The notes: generated by a model from the sequence alone, not told the origin. 64,000 bases of DNA from Baylisascaris procyonis (GCA_037389465.1 JAZARR010000144.1:1-64000); one strand, 5' to 3'. Shown: positions 37,501 to 50,681, counted from the first letter of the stretch. A program made the numbers and translations.

Positions 37501-39434
37501 TCTGATATTTGAGTTTCTCTTTCATTAACTTCCAACGATCCCGATATTCAGCCATAGCGAATAGGAAGCTGAACGAAGAGAGCCAACGTTCTCACTCAAA
37601 TTTCGAGAATCACGCAATAAGAAAATAAAACCTTTCTTCGCGTGACAAAGTTACGTGAGGTCAAATCCTGATTGTCACATTGTGCCACTCAAACGACGAA
37701 CCTGTATTGTGGAGCTGTTCTACTGCAAACCTCATCTGTATCTGTGCTCATTTGTGCGTAAACATTAGCACGATTGCATCTTCGACTATACAACCGCAAG
37801 TTCATCTGTTCGCTACATGGTGATCTAGCGAAAGATATTTTCTGAACGCTAAAATTTCGCGACGATCTTGTCTCGTCTATTGTTATAGAATTTTATATTA
37901 ATCAAAGGATCATGCAGCAGAATGATTTTATGTCATCACTACAGAGCGAATATGGTTTGGTACGCTAAGCTCACTTCCTTTCGGCGAACTCTACTTAATA
38001 AATGACCAGAGGGTTGTTTGTTGCTTCCAGTTTAAACAGTCTGTGCAATAAAAAAACAACAAAAAACTGTGACGAGATCACATTCACCGCCTTTAGCACC
38101 ATAATCTCAGGAATAAAACGAAAGATGTACTAGGAAGTTCCTTCTGTATGAAATATATAAGGTTTCATTTAAAATGAGTTGTAAATTGATGAGAAATCGT
38201 TGATGCAAATATACGATGAAAGACATCTTCACCATATATGTCTGCTTAATTGCATTCCGAATCATTCTGTTGCTAGTTCAGATTTTGATGAACCGACAAA
38301 ACAATGAGTGAATGCCTTCTTACTGCTCCGATAGGTGCGCTTCGTGAATGCTGACTGCCAGCTTGTGATTTGCTTTAGTCCGCAATTCTTGGGGCACCTT
38401 TGAAGGTTTACCCACTGTCCACCGATGAACAAATGAAGAGCGCTTTGTTGACTAGTAGACAATGTTCTGTGGGAGATTTTTGATACCTATTGTGGGTTAC
38501 TTAACCCTTGCTTGCCACTCTCATCAACATGAACGCATTATTGGATGTGTTTCGAGTGCTAAACTCGTCGGTTGTTTCGGTAAACACATAACGTGCTAAT
38601 AAGCGCGAGCGATCTTGTGGGTGTTGATGAAGAAAAAAAAGCCGAAATAACTTTGCACAGTTGGAGTGTTTAGGATAGTAAAAAGGAATCCGCGGATTGC
38701 GCACTGAAAACAACTTAAAAAAGGAATAATGAGAAATCCGAAAGCAAAGAGTGCTATCATGAATGAGCAGTGTAAGAATTGCAGTTGTTTCGCATACCTG
38801 TTCTACCCAAATAATTATAGAAACTAAAGCAACCTTTGTTAACGATTGCATCAGCAAGCAAAGATGCATTCGCCTTTGCTGATTGAGGTTATCATAATCA
38901 CCATCTGAAGTTGTAAGCGAAATTAGGCAGAAGAGTTATTCCAAGCAATCATTGATGATGAGAGAGCGCTGAATTGCGGAAGTGACTGCAGATATGAATG
39001 CGTTATTGCATGTTGTGTTTTTTCAAAGTTATGAAACTGCTTAATCGACATTGCAAAGGCTCATTTATTTCCACTCATCTCCTCTACTGCTCCTTTCAAA
39101 TTTCAAAAACAATTCCACTTACAGTCGTCATACTGAAATGGGAATAAGACATTTGACAGTTCAAAACTGTTTGATAATGTTGATCCTCGAAATCATTATA
39201 TAATATTTTCCAAGGCACCATTAACACATAAACGTTACGATGAAGTCACAACCTTTCTATAGATTTTTCAATGCTGCTAAAAATTGGCCTCTCCTGAGAA
39301 TTTGCAAGGGATTGCCTTTGGCTAGAAAAATTTCCGGATCTGAAAGCTCTGTCCGGAGTAGGGAAAAGTCAACTCCCTGCTGCAAATGAAAATGACTGCC
39401 TTAATCTCTAGCCACATCAATTTTCAGTTCAAAC

Positions 39435-39570
39435 ATTGCGCGACATGCTGTTGATATTTGGAAATGGTGCTCAAAGTCTCATGGGTATTTACATTCTCAA
39501 AAAGTTCAAAGAAAAGGTCGAGATGATGTTCGGCAAGCGTAGGCATGGAAAGCGACAGGGATGTTTTTAT
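39435..39570 (-). CDS. Candidate UGT exon 2
   Basis: An open 45-codon stretch after a TTCTAG acceptor, containing the DLFFELFENVNT and STISKYQQHVAQ segments. These resemble the helical region of nematode UGTs between the N-terminal strand and the acceptor loop. Position and strand fit, but similarity is weak and the donor is uncertain. Confidence 0.3.
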
Positions 39571-40271
39571 CTAGAATTTCAATTGCAGAATCGTTCCTTT
39601 TAACGCTCAGAAGTATTGATCGTTCCTGAAATCGGTGTCTATTTCCTGCAATCTAGAATAGTTCGAGCAGTCATATTCGTGGATGGGATTTCACGATTTG
39701 TAAAAGCTTTCTCGATAATTGTCGCATGGGAACAATTTTATCGCATTCTTCGCGGTAACATCCAGCACGTTTAATTTTAGCAAAACCATAACGACTTTTC
39801 TCAAGCGCAGTTCCAAGATTGTTCCCTCTCGTAGTTTCGAAGAATGAATTTATGGTGTAGTGTGATGTTGATTATGTTGATTCCCTAGTCACCCGACCCT
39901 TTCGAACGTTAGAAGATCTTATTTGCAATTCTGCAATGATGAACGAGTTATTTTCAGCCTTAACAGACAGATAACTTTCCAGGATTCCGGACGAAATTTC
40001 GTGCTATTATGAGTATTCTCTTGGTTAGCAAAATGCTATTATAATTCGTCAGGGTGGCAGCACGAAGCAGCCGCATGAAACACTCTTCAAAACATAAACA
40101 AAGGTTATTTGTTTTTCAGAACAATAAGCAATGGGACAACCAGGCGCTGCTCAAAATTTTTAGAATGGTTTTGGTAGTTAATATACCGATTGAGCAAAAG
40201 TTAGTAGATTCCTTATCTGCAAAATTCCTTGTAAACAGGATTTTAGAAAGGAAATGAAAAACAAAACTCAC

Positions 40272-40418
40272 AACATCGTGCCCAGCAGTGACCAGCGCAT
40301 CGGCAATATGACCCAAAAGGTTTACATGACTAGGGAAGAGCTTTGGAGTATAAATTAGAATCTTATAAGAAGAGCAAGAATAGCAGCACAAAATTAGGAT
40401 CGTTCTGAATAATCGCAT
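40272..40418 (-). CDS. UGT exon 1: signal peptide and N-terminus
   Basis: 49 codons: start Met, hydrophobic segment LFRTILILCCYS, then KILIYTPKLFPSHVNLLG and the ADALVTAGHDV motif typical of UGT N-termini. It ends at a strong donor, GTT/GTGAGT (donor at 40271-40266), in phase 0. The hydrophobic leader fits ER targeting. Confidence 0.75.
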
Positions 40419-41581
40419 ACCCCAAACTGAATACTGAAATGATTGAAATCATTCAACGAAACTACGTAATAGAAACACCGTTCAAGCGTTTACGTATTAC
40501 AACATCACAATGAGCGTTACCAGCAGGAAAAATTGGCGCATAAAAGAGCAGAAATTCGGGAAAGCTGCAGAAGGTTCCTTATAAGCTGTTAGTATTGTCA
40601 TTTGGGAGTCTGCTTACTCCCTGAGCGAATTTCATGTGCAGACTACCAGAGTACAAGTTGTCTACTGTTCTTAGTCGTCAACGTGAACAGCCTTTGCAGC
40701 AGTTTTTCGTCGTTTACGGCACAGAAATAGTTACTCTCAAATGGGCGAAAACGGCTTTTAGCTGTCACCTACTCTCGCTGCGGTTTCCTTCCAATAGTTT
40801 GCTCAAACTAAGGAATGCTCTGCTCCACATTTTGAATAGCTGCTGGTTGAACAATTGTGAATATCAACATTTCATTCAAAATTTAAAAAAAAAAGCTACT
40901 GAAAGTATTGAATAGACATGAACACTGCTGAAGTGAGAACCTGCAAAAGTGGTTTTAACGTCCTTTCCTGGCTGAATTTCCGTGTCATAATCAGCGAAAG
41001 AAATTTGTCAAAATTGGCCTTGGAATTTGAATGAATCTTCAAAACCTCTCAGCCTGGGAAAAGTGATAAAATGTGCTGCGTTGTGTTTTCGTATCTGGAG
41101 AAATGCGAACTTTCGTTGAACTCCTCAAAGTTATTCGTGCTTTTGTGTTAGATCGCTGTAAGGTTCAAGCCTGCAGGTATGAAATGCTTACAGATTTCTG
41201 GTCGTATTTTATTGTATTTGTGTTTAAAATGAATGAATATATGAGTTATTCGGAGTAGTATATAGTACAGTATGCACTAAACCCTGTCAAATATCGTACT
41301 TCAATTTTGGTGAAAGTGAAAATTGGGGATGGCTAGGCCGACAAACGTAGAACGCAGGTACAATGTGGCAACAATGAGTCAGGCGAATGTAGCTTTGCAT
41401 AAGCGCGTATAGTAACGATGTGCACGCCTGATTCTCGGTACCACGATGCTGAGCGTTGAAATGTGTACTGCTTAGAATGTTGCCGTAGAAATGACGACCC
41501 GGTCAAGAATGATGGCCTTAAAGTAAGTTAATGCAACGTTATCATAAGGTGTGATTGTTTACACTGATTTTGTGAAACGCT

Positions 41582-41622
41582 TTATATTCTTTCCTCATTC
41601 TGTCCTTGAGGAAAGAATATAA
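41582..41622. repeat. Perfect 16-bp inverted repeat
   Basis: Arms 41582-41597 and 41607-41622 are exact reverse complements (TATATTCTTTCCTCA type) around a 9-nt loop. Possible fold-back remnant or structured RNA; nothing nearby identifies it. Confidence 0.85.
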
Positions 41623-43291
41623 CACGGATTGCTTTGGGCGTTTTGATAGTCTGCAAGCAAGGAGACCATCATAGGCATACGACAACATGAAATACTTAAA
41701 TGGTCACTGATATTGGAGCTACGAATTACTAGATACAGTATGCATAATGGGACGTCCTGCAGTGATCGAGCAACTGTCTAAGAACTTAGAACCGGTAGGG
41801 TTACAGTCGCGCATATACCAAAACACACGTTTTGCAGAAAATTTGGGCGAGTCGCCAGTTCGGCTGCCGCAAAACGCATTGTTACCAGTATTTTGTTATC
41901 CACTGCTGAGTTTTGAAAACAATCGGTCAAATGAGCGGAAATGATCTGGCATGCTTTTCACTCGGTCTGGTAACATCGACCTGGCATACTTCTCTCACAT
42001 CTTGCCGTTTGTCTTTTTTAAAGACTTCTTCGAGCAGTTCAGACACTATATGTCGCGAACGCATAGAAACGACAGAACAGACGTGGCTATCAAACTCTAA
42101 AGCATAGTGCCACATGATTGTGACACGAGTTTAAAAACGTGAAATACATCATATGTAAACTGGCGCAGAACATGACAGCAATTTGAAATTTAATGCAAAT
42201 CGTGGCAAAGGTAGGCGCATCATTGTACCCTTATCGCAAACATTTTTCAGCAACACCTTCGCAAGAAAACAAAGTTTTTATCACTTCAGTTTCAGTAACA
42301 GCACCTACTTTGAGACTCCGAAATATCTGCTGCCATTATGATTAATGTGAATCTACCCGCAAGAATTGTGTGCAAGCGGTCACAGCTGTCTTGTCAACTA
42401 CAGAGGAAAATGTCGGCCATAGAAGAAGAGTGCTTCCTGTCTCCTCCACCGATCACCAGCTCCTTCTCCGTTCTCCTTTCTTCACCACTCGCTGAGTTCT
42501 TTCTCTCCTAGACGAGTTTTGGTCGAAAAAGCCTCCGTTGTTGCATCTTGATGCCAACTACCTCTTTATTGCACACACGTCCCGAACCATCTTCCCACTA
42601 AATACGCCAGGGTTCAAGGGGATCACAAACACCAAAGATGGTTCATGTTCAGGAAAGTCAAGATTTTTTCCACATTCCAGCAATACGGCGAAATTTTTTG
42701 CACACAGAGGGGAAAGGATTACGGAATTCTTTAAATAATTGCGGAGGTCGCTGTGGAAGTACAAATAATGATAAGAAAATAAGGTGAACGGGTGGGACCG
42801 ATGTTGATCGCTAAAATACTCGCATGAAAGCAGCCAAGAGGTGTGCATCTAAAGCCGGTCAAAAACTTCATTTTTACTTTGGCAAAACTAGTTCCGATCG
42901 CGAGAACGATTTATATTTCACGTCATATATACTGTTTCTCACCGACGGCTTTTTTGAACATGAATATATCCAACAACTTTTGACACAAAGTAATAAAAGC
43001 TGCATAAGTTTCTTTGAGAAGCGAATCGGGAGTCCCTTCCCTTCCTCTTCATCTCCTCTTCCCTTCCTCACTCTCCATAGTCCTCCCCACAGCTTTCCAT
43101 GGTCTTCTTTTGTTAAAAATTTGTTGTTAAATATATTAAAACTTATAACTTTTGAGTGGAAGATAGAGGCAAGCGACGACTTAAGGTTTTTCATCGTTTG
43201 CAGAAGTAATGAGTAGTGTGGCAAGGACGATCTTTTCATTTCCCATAAGTCAGTTTCTGGTCTTTTTGTACATCTTATTAATGTAGCTTAT

Positions 43292-43465
43292 ATGCTTCCT
43301 GAATTTTCTATAAATTTTCAAGCACTTTTGCCAGCTTTGAATGTCGATCCGATTGCTTGCAGAACAGGAAAGGACAAACCGCCACAATTTTCTAATTTCC
43401 GTAGTCGTGCAAGAAAATACGGCTACAGTGAAGGTGATGAGGAAATGCGGCTAAGAGAGCTTTGA
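43292..43465 (+). CDS. Small ORF or terminal exon, unknown
   Basis: 57 codons from ATG, or an exon entered after AATTTTCAAG. The sequence is compositionally protein-like: NVDPIACRTGKDKPPQF, then SNFRSRARKYGYSEGDEEM, ending at TGA. No family recognised and no neighbouring exon linked. Confidence 0.3.
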   Translation: MLPEFSINFQALLPALNVDPIACRTGKDKPPQFSNFRSRARKYGYSEGDEEMRLREL

Positions 43466-44690
43466 AAAGTTGTTTCTCTTCAGGCGCAACGCATAGCAAA
43501 GATGTTGTGATGGTTGAAAGCCCATATAATATTCATGGCTTTCCGCTGAATCATATACCTGAATACATAATAAGAAAATGAAAATGGGAAAGTAACAGGA
43601 AATACCTTATAGTTACCTATGGAAAGCAAAAGATGAAATATATCGCGACTACAGAGCGAAATAACCTAGTCTAGCATGAAAATGATTAAGACATGCATGC
43701 TGGTATCTTGGTGCATGCCATGGCACTTGTGTCGCTAGAAGGTACCTATCCTCGCTTTGCTATCGACACTTCCAAATTACTATTTTTTTCCAGAAATTAA
43801 ATTCGCGATGAAATTTTACCGCGAACTTTTTAAAAAAGTTGCAACTTTTCAGGACGGCTCAAAGTAGGCACAATTACGCAAAACGTTAATCCCAATGTGG
43901 TTGTAAGTGAAGTAGTTCTCCTGAGATTGAGTTAAGTAAACCATCAGCAATCCTCTTCCTCTCGATCAAAACGATCGAGTCAATACAGTTCAGTTTTCAC
44001 AACCGGCCAGAAGTAATCAACGGTACTCGCGTCAAAAACGGTGTTGCGTTGTTAAGTGCAGTGAGACTGACAGAAAAGCTAAGGAGAGCTTTTATTTAAG
44101 CGGCTGCTCTCAAGACTCGAAAAAAGCAGCTTATGTAGTGGTCGCGACGTCAGTATGTATGTCGAAATGTGATCAGATAGTTGCGTGGTCACGTCGTCTT
44201 CACCACAATATTGCGGCTGGTCATCATGTGGCCAGATATGTCGCAATCACTGCCAGGTGACCATGCATTGTGCAATATTATTGTGGAGCTGCTGAAATCG
44301 TCACCACATATCCAGCAAATGGCATTTTGCTACGAATGGACATCCCCACTGTAAATATTATCCTATTCGCTGGTTCTCGTTTATTAGGTTTTTTAATTAC
44401 TAAAGAACGAGACAATACAGGGCAATTTATTAAAGCAAAGAGTAAAGCAAATTTTTCCGAGGTGATCGACACAATAGCACAACCACTCTGAGAAGGATGA
44501 AAATATTCGTTCGAAACAAGTTTTAGAGCAAATTGTTATTTTCTCCATTAAAAAGGCAATGAATGCAAATGCTTGAGGGGTTGGATGCCTGAGAGCGATG
44601 TTTAAAACGAATTTCACATGCTACTATGACTTCGTTTCGTGTCTTTGAAAAGGTCGACTGAATAAACCACCTCTGCTTTCCCGCACGCAG

Positions 44691-44739
44691 ATGAATCCAG
44701 AGCAGTATAAAATGAGGTGGGGAGACAACATCATATCAG
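44691..44739 (+). CDS. Candidate micro-exon MNPEQYKMRW
   Basis: Flanked by CCGCACGCAG and CAG/GTAAGA. It encodes MNPEQYKMRWGDNIIS plus one base. The EQYKMRW start loosely recalls the beginning of BTB-type transcription factors (QFCLRWNN-like). No downstream BTB exon was found, so this is tentative. Confidence 0.25.
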
Positions 44740-45130
44740 GTAAGAAAATCAAACACAGTGAAAACACATTTTTAAAAGGTTGTAACGAACAAATTTGAGC
44801 AAAAATCCTGCAAAGGGTGGAACCAAAAACACCAGGAACACTACATTCTTCACTTGCAGCGTTTTCGTCAGACATACAAACAAATGCAGGTGAGAACTAA
44901 GTTCCTTCATTGAAGGAAGGAGAGAAGAGAGAACTCTTTCCAACGTCTTCAGCGCTTGTCTCCTTGTATGTGCACCACCTTGCACCTCTACTGATTCTTA
45001 ACAGTATTTTGTTAATCGGTAGACGCTGCTAAAGCGTTTAAAGCACAATTTATTTGACATCTAGAATGGAACAACCAAAAAACTGTATTTCTCTTCAATT
45101 GGGCAGATAAAAGGGGGACATATTTTATAT

Positions 45131-45198
45131 TAAATTAGCGCAGAATGGGTAAAATTAGCGCAGAATGCAACGGGTAAAATTATCAACGCAGAATGTGG
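45131..45198. repeat. Short tandem repeat, three imperfect copies
   Basis: TAAAATTAGCGCAGAATG-type unit repeated three times with spacing of about 18-25 bp; the third copy has ATCAACGCAGAATG. Confidence 0.7.
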
Positions 45199-46937
45199 AG
45201 GACTCGGACTGGAAAGACCGCAAGCTACCTCAAGAAGTTTCACGAATATTGTACACCTGAACTTTTTTACCAGCTTGCTTGCTCGCATCAAAGAGTGCTT
45301 CAATGAAAATTATGCAAATTAAGTGCAGCGGAATGCAAACTAAAAGGGAAGAAAGGAAATGGGGGTGCCCCAAACATATAGAAAACATAGGAGGTGTAAT
45401 TTTTGCTGTCGAAATTGAACTGAATATGAAGTGACCCTATAACCTTCTAGGATTATTCATTTCTGAAAGCTACAATTTAGCCCGATGTTTTGAAGGAAAC
45501 AGACCGGCCATATGATGCGCTTGCTAGAGGAATCCTTTGGGGAGTCAACGCCACAATTCGGTACTTGACAAAAAAAGCAATAACGCCACTAATTGCAGAA
45601 CAGTAATAAGACTACAGTACATTTCAGGTACAAGCCCAGTTAGAAATGAGAACAGCCTACTTGTGCGTTTCGCTTGAAAACTGATACAAATCTGTAGTAG
45701 TTAAGGCTTCAGTTTGTACAACCTTATGCCGTACAAGGCACGAGTGCAGGTGCAATGTGAGAAGAGTATTATTACTTTCTGCAGCGGCATTAGTGGTCCT
45801 GTCTCATAGGGGGGACTGGCTTAAGATGGAGGAATAATGGCCGATTTTCGATGGAAAGTGAGCAGAAAGTCGTAAGAATTCCAGGTATATAATGAAATGA
45901 ATGTGGCATAGCTTCATGTCTCTGCACGTATTATATGTACATTACGTGAAAAATTGAAGTATCGTTTGACAGCATTGAGATCGCATAAATCTTGAAGATC
46001 CCTAAATGGAACGCAGACAATACTTAATATTTTAATAGCACACATTTGTCTGAATTAATAAAATGGAGCAAATCACGAACTTGAATATTACAGATCAACA
46101 TCACACATCACCGGTTCACTTGAATATCGCAGATCAAGATCACAACATTGCACATCAAGTCTTTTATCGAGTGGTTTTTTTTGCTACTCGTCCGGTGTAA
46201 AGTGGGAATCCAACCGGTTGCTAAACCCATGCGTAGTTCAGGCAGGTGACAGTCAATGCAACTGTTTTCAAAGGTATTAGATGACGAATTAACTCGAAAA
46301 CTACTATAGGAGGATAGCAGGTGTGATGTCATTCCTAAGAAATTCACCATTTGGAGCTTGCGATTATCGGACGACTACCGTAACTATCGGAGACGTACGT
46401 GCGTGCAAATACGTTCACGCGGTCGCCATAATTCACTATGCAAAGGCGAGTTTGCAAAAGCGCATAAAAACCTGCCAGATATTTTCTTTTGCCGATTCCG
46501 ACAGTCGATGAACTCACAATCAATCTTGGAATGGAAGTGTAGAGAGCTTTTTCAGGGCACCGATTAGCCTCTGGCCGGAATCGCCATTAATGTCATTGCA
46601 GATGGCTGACGCCATCTTGATGCCTCCGATGAAGCTCGTTCAGCACATGATGAAGATGACGCGTTGGCTGCGACTGTTCGACGCTTCTAAGTTGTCACCT
46701 ACTTTATTTCGCTTGTTATGTATGTCACCATTTTGTGCGCACAAGGTCACTTTTTTCATTGCATTCGGGCTGTGATTTTTCTCTGCGTTGCTTCGTTGCC
46801 TACTCGAATATTTGGATTAATTAGCAAAGTTAGAAATCCTGCAAGGTGTTACCCGCGACAACAAAAATGGCTGAGCCGCGAATCACTGGTGAAGGAGGAA
46901 GAAAGAAGAATGCATGAGTAGACAAGCGTTCGGGTAG

Positions 46938-46998
46938 ATTACTTTGAAATCTTCGAAGGTGCTACGGAAAACGCAGAGAGCCTTATTCTTTCTTCAAG
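46938..46998 (+). CDS. Candidate CUB-like exon, copy 1
   Basis: After GGGTAG the exon reads (D)YFEIFEGATENAESLILSS and ends at AAG/GTAAGC. The D-[YH]-x-E/Q-[IF]-x-[ED]-G core resembles the centre of CUB domains in secreted proteins. Acceptor phase 2, donor phase 2. Confidence 0.35.
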
Positions 46999-47227
46999 GT
47001 AAGCAGCTTTATTCTTTCACCATCTCCTAGCAGTCATTATATTGCAAGACTCCGTTGGAGCATTTTTCGATCTTCAGGACTCTTTTAAGTTATCAGGATA
47101 AATAAACGTTGCCCTCAACAGTGGGCTAGAAAAAGTCTGTCTTTTTCCACTAGTGAAGATCTCTGTTCCAGTGCGATGTTTTATTTTCTAATGCCGGTTT
47201 ATGACTTATGTTTCTATTTGTTCGCAT

Positions 47228-47435
47228 AGATCACATTCAATTCAGTGATGGCACAACCATCAGAAAGGACGACAGTGCATTGGCGAAAAAAATTGGGGAT
47301 CAGCAGACGCAATATTGCCAACCAACTCATTTCCTACTGTATTATATAAATAATTCCACACCTAAAAAAGAAAAATCCTACTCGTGTTCTCTACGTGTGG
47401 CCGATATGGTGCAACTAATATATAGCATGGCTTGA
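47228..47435 (+). CDS. Candidate CUB-like exon, copy 2
   Basis: After acceptor TTCGCATAG the frame reads (D)HIQFSDGTTIRKDDSALA, KKIGDQQTQYC and HFLLYYINNST, again a CUB-like core followed by a strand. It has the same acceptor phase as copy 1, so the two look like duplicated exons. It runs open to a stop at 47433-47435; the actual donor is unclear. Confidence 0.35.
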
Positions 47436-50400
47436 GGTTCATCTTACTTCATTGGTGTGATTAAGACTTTTCCCCCTGGAACTTAATGAAGTCGCTTTGC
47501 TAACTTCTCATTACCAATACTCTTTGGGAGGTGGCATGACTGAACATATCAATTCCTCTCTGTTACATTGCCAATAATTACGAAGGAATCGCTGAAGAAG
47601 GCTTTTGCTATAGTTTTCTAGTTACTGCAGCTATCTAAACCACATCATGAATTGCGGCAGGTCTTCAGCTAATAATGCTAGCAGATAATGACCACAGCTC
47701 TTCGTCGTGAATGAAATATGCGATTCCGGATCACTGCTGGGCAGTCCCAATGTTCACTTGGCGTTTTTTATCCTTGTTTGTTCCACAAAGTATTAGATTG
47801 ATTTTGTTGTGTCCCTTCAAAGTCTTCCGTTTTTTCCCTTCAAAATCTCTTTTCACGATAATGGAATTTTGTGGCATTACGTTCTGTTGCGACAAACAGC
47901 TCCATCAACTGCTTTCGGGGAGAGAAGAGAAACGATGATCATGGGATAGAGCAAGCTCTATACAAATGCCTTGAGGCAAGGGTCGGCGCTTGTGAAAGGA
48001 GGGCGCATTCACTTACAGGAACCAGTGTGCTTCTAACTTTTCACGTGAGGTGTCGTCCTCGTGAAGGTCACTTTGGACCGTGGCGGTGACCAATAGGACA
48101 GCAAACTGACTCGGGCATCAAGAGTGCGGGTGCTCGTTGCCGCGGAAGTGGCACTATTCGCGCCAAAGTTCTTGCTCAATGTGATGCCGAAGTTTGAATT
48201 GGTTCTACCTTCGCGAAAATTTGTTTCACGCCACTAAGCAATAAATTTGTTCGTCAATGCTGCTTTATTTCTTGACTCACTTCCATTCTTCTATTAATTG
48301 ATTTCTATCGGTGCTTTGATAGGTATATATTGGATCAGCAATAAAATCAGCACGAATTTAAACGCTCGCAATCGGTCAGGTGTTCTTTTTGGTTCCAAGA
48401 ATTTACCCCCACTTTTCTCTTGGGGTGTCGGAAAGTACTTCGCGCCTTTCAATTCTTCACGATTTGAGCAACTGTTGCAGTGCACCAGCAATAGGAAGAA
48501 ATTGTTTCAGCGAATGAAATCACGGTCAGATTCCAAGCTGGTTACCTTCATTAGTCGTTAGGGTTGAAAGACACCACATCATTTTAGCTGTCAGGTTCGC
48601 ACGAATCAAAAAATTCTGTACCTCTTCTATTTTTCAATTGTTCGCTTTGAAAATATGCCACCATCAGAATATTTTTATCAAATATTGCTGCTGCAATAAA
48701 AGTTTTCGTGCCGAAAGAAATAAAAGACCTGCCTCTCATATGTAAGCGTTTCAGCTCTAGTTAAAGTGCATATGTAAGCGTTTTCATGCAACAGCGCTGG
48801 CATTTGAAAGAAAATTTGACCATATTATTTTGATAAATATATTTCATGCACACTTTCGAGCGCCATAGCTCTGACCAAAAGCAACGCATTCATTGGAAAA
48901 GTCGTTGCGATAGTCTTGTCAATATTACACAACCAGTTGCCGTTTCGTTGAAACATAGATCACAGAATTGCTGGAAGGTGTTTTCGAACTCGCACACTCT
49001 TAGAGTTGTTTCTCCAATGTCGTCTCCATTTGCGCGTCATTCATAGCAAATTTTTCTAGCTTCGCTTTCATTAGAGCGTGAATCTATATGCTGCTATAAA
49101 TTGAAGTCATTTCTATTTATCTAGAAGTTTGTATGCGACTGGAGCTGCAGAAGTTGCAGAACTCATTTGATTTGATACGGTATGTTATATGGAACTTCGG
49201 AATAGTGGTTTTATTCAGTCAAGCAAATATTTTTTGCCCCTTTCGCTTTTCATCCAAAGGATTCGTAGTACAGGAAGAATGTTACGTTCGAATATCGCGA
49301 TACTGCACCTTCCAACTATTCATAGGATCATCTAAAGCGCTTTCGTAATAACACCGTTATTTCTGTGATCAGTACAATTCCCGAAATCTAAACAGTATGC
49401 TTATTCAGTTAACAGGATTTCTAAAAAGTGTTACCAAACATTTTTTTGTGAGAAAACTATACTAGTTTTTTGATGAATTTATTTGAGTGAAGATAAAACT
49501 CCGACTCCTGAACAAAATTTGAGTAACTCAGGAATGGGTGGAGGGGGTGGGGAGGAGTGAGATGGACGTCCACAAAACGGTTGGCTATCGAAAGCGGAAT
49601 TTTACCTCAACTCAGATGAGCGTTCCGGAAGTTTCATCTTCGCTCAAACCGTATAGTTGGATTCATACGTTTCGCATTGTTTGAATATGAACCTTTTAAT
49701 GTTTCTTTTATGAATCTTTGGCATTCACCTTTTTGATAGATCGAAAAAATTTACGAATAAGGTGCAAAGGCGAAATCAACAAGAAATGTGTATAGTGCTT
49801 TGAAAGATGGACAAAGATTTTGGGATGCTCTAGAAAGCGAACAGTCAAGCAGCATTTTTCAGTCCTCGAATCCACATGGGTGCTGCTGTGAACTTTCTGG
49901 AATAATATGCTGAATTTTTAGTCGCAATGCACGAATTTTTGTATTTTCGAGAGTTGTGCTCCTGATGACATGGATTCTGCTTCGCCCTCTTTTCTATCTT
50001 CAAATTTTCCAACTTTAGAATATTCCTCTGCTTTGCGTTTTTTTGAAAAACACTTTCGATAACTTATGGTTCACGACGCTGGGAACAATTTTTCCTATCA
50101 GAGTGCTTCAACGTATCTAAGGTTGGACTGTACAGAATATTGTTCCTATGGCACTTCTTGAAATTCACTTTTTACATATTGCCGAAAGCTTTACAAAGTT
50201 TTCGAAGGAAAATACCCATGTTTCGCACGAGGACGACGGTCTCGGTGTAACAAGATGCATCATAAAATAAAATGAATCCGTACCAGCTGCATTTTCACAT
50301 TACTCTTCTGCTGGTGCTATGCCACCGATATCACAACCGAATCAATTTCATCATATTATTCCATTACCTTTTTTTTGCATATGCACTCTATCTGTCTATT

Positions 50401-50681
50401 GTGGATCTGTGTATTTTTTCTGAGATAGTGCTGTTTTTCACTATAAAAAGATAAGCGATTAAACGAGTGCAGATGTAATTGCTGTATTTTTTTGCCAAAT
50501 TTTCTGTTTACTTTTTATGTGCCCATTGGCATTGCTAAGAGCCATTGCCACACTGAACAATTTAGATCAAGTGCTCAGCGATATTTTTTACTCTTTCGAA
50601 TATTTAAAATAGCATTGCATACATAAAGGAAAATATGAAAGTTTGAAAGCGAGAATAAACGTTGCAGCAAAGATATCTCCA
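47436..50681. other. Spacer without a recognised gene
   Basis: AT-rich sequence with only short unmatched ORFs (48298-48561, 49133-49348). A direct repeat CATATGTAAGCGTTT occurs near 48738 and 48768. I see no exon I can support. Confidence 0.5.

Larger units (their letters stand above)
30894..40418 (-). pseudogene. UDP-glucuronosyltransferase, fragmented, probable pseudogene
   Basis: Exons in order on the - strand match the domain order of nematode UGTs, ER enzymes that transfer sugar from UDP-sugar to small lipophilic substrates. They are: signal peptide and N-terminal strand (40418-40272), a possible second exon (39570-39435), an MGFWERVYN exon (from 36497), the VLVSMGS exon (33109-32953), the WVPQRDLL exon (32220-32124) and the LSHGG signature exon (31198 downward). 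Junction phases agree where testable (DLL-A-HPN across the last intron). A TAA replaces the residue after FIWK (32200-32202), and one nucleotide is missing in the VLVSMGS exon, so a full protein is unlikely. Exons for parts of the middle and the C-terminal membrane anchor were not found. The introns hold BEL-1-related LTR remnants. Confidence 0.75.
40419..46937. other. Spacer with isolated candidate exons
   Basis: No complete gene recognised. Visible items are a perfect 16-bp inverted repeat (41582-41622), polypyrimidine tracts (42436-42508, 43031-43088), a short ORF (43292-43465), a possible micro-exon (44691-44739) and a three-copy short repeat (45131-45198). Longer ORFs (40634-40915, 42824-43216) have no family signature. 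Confidence 0.5.
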
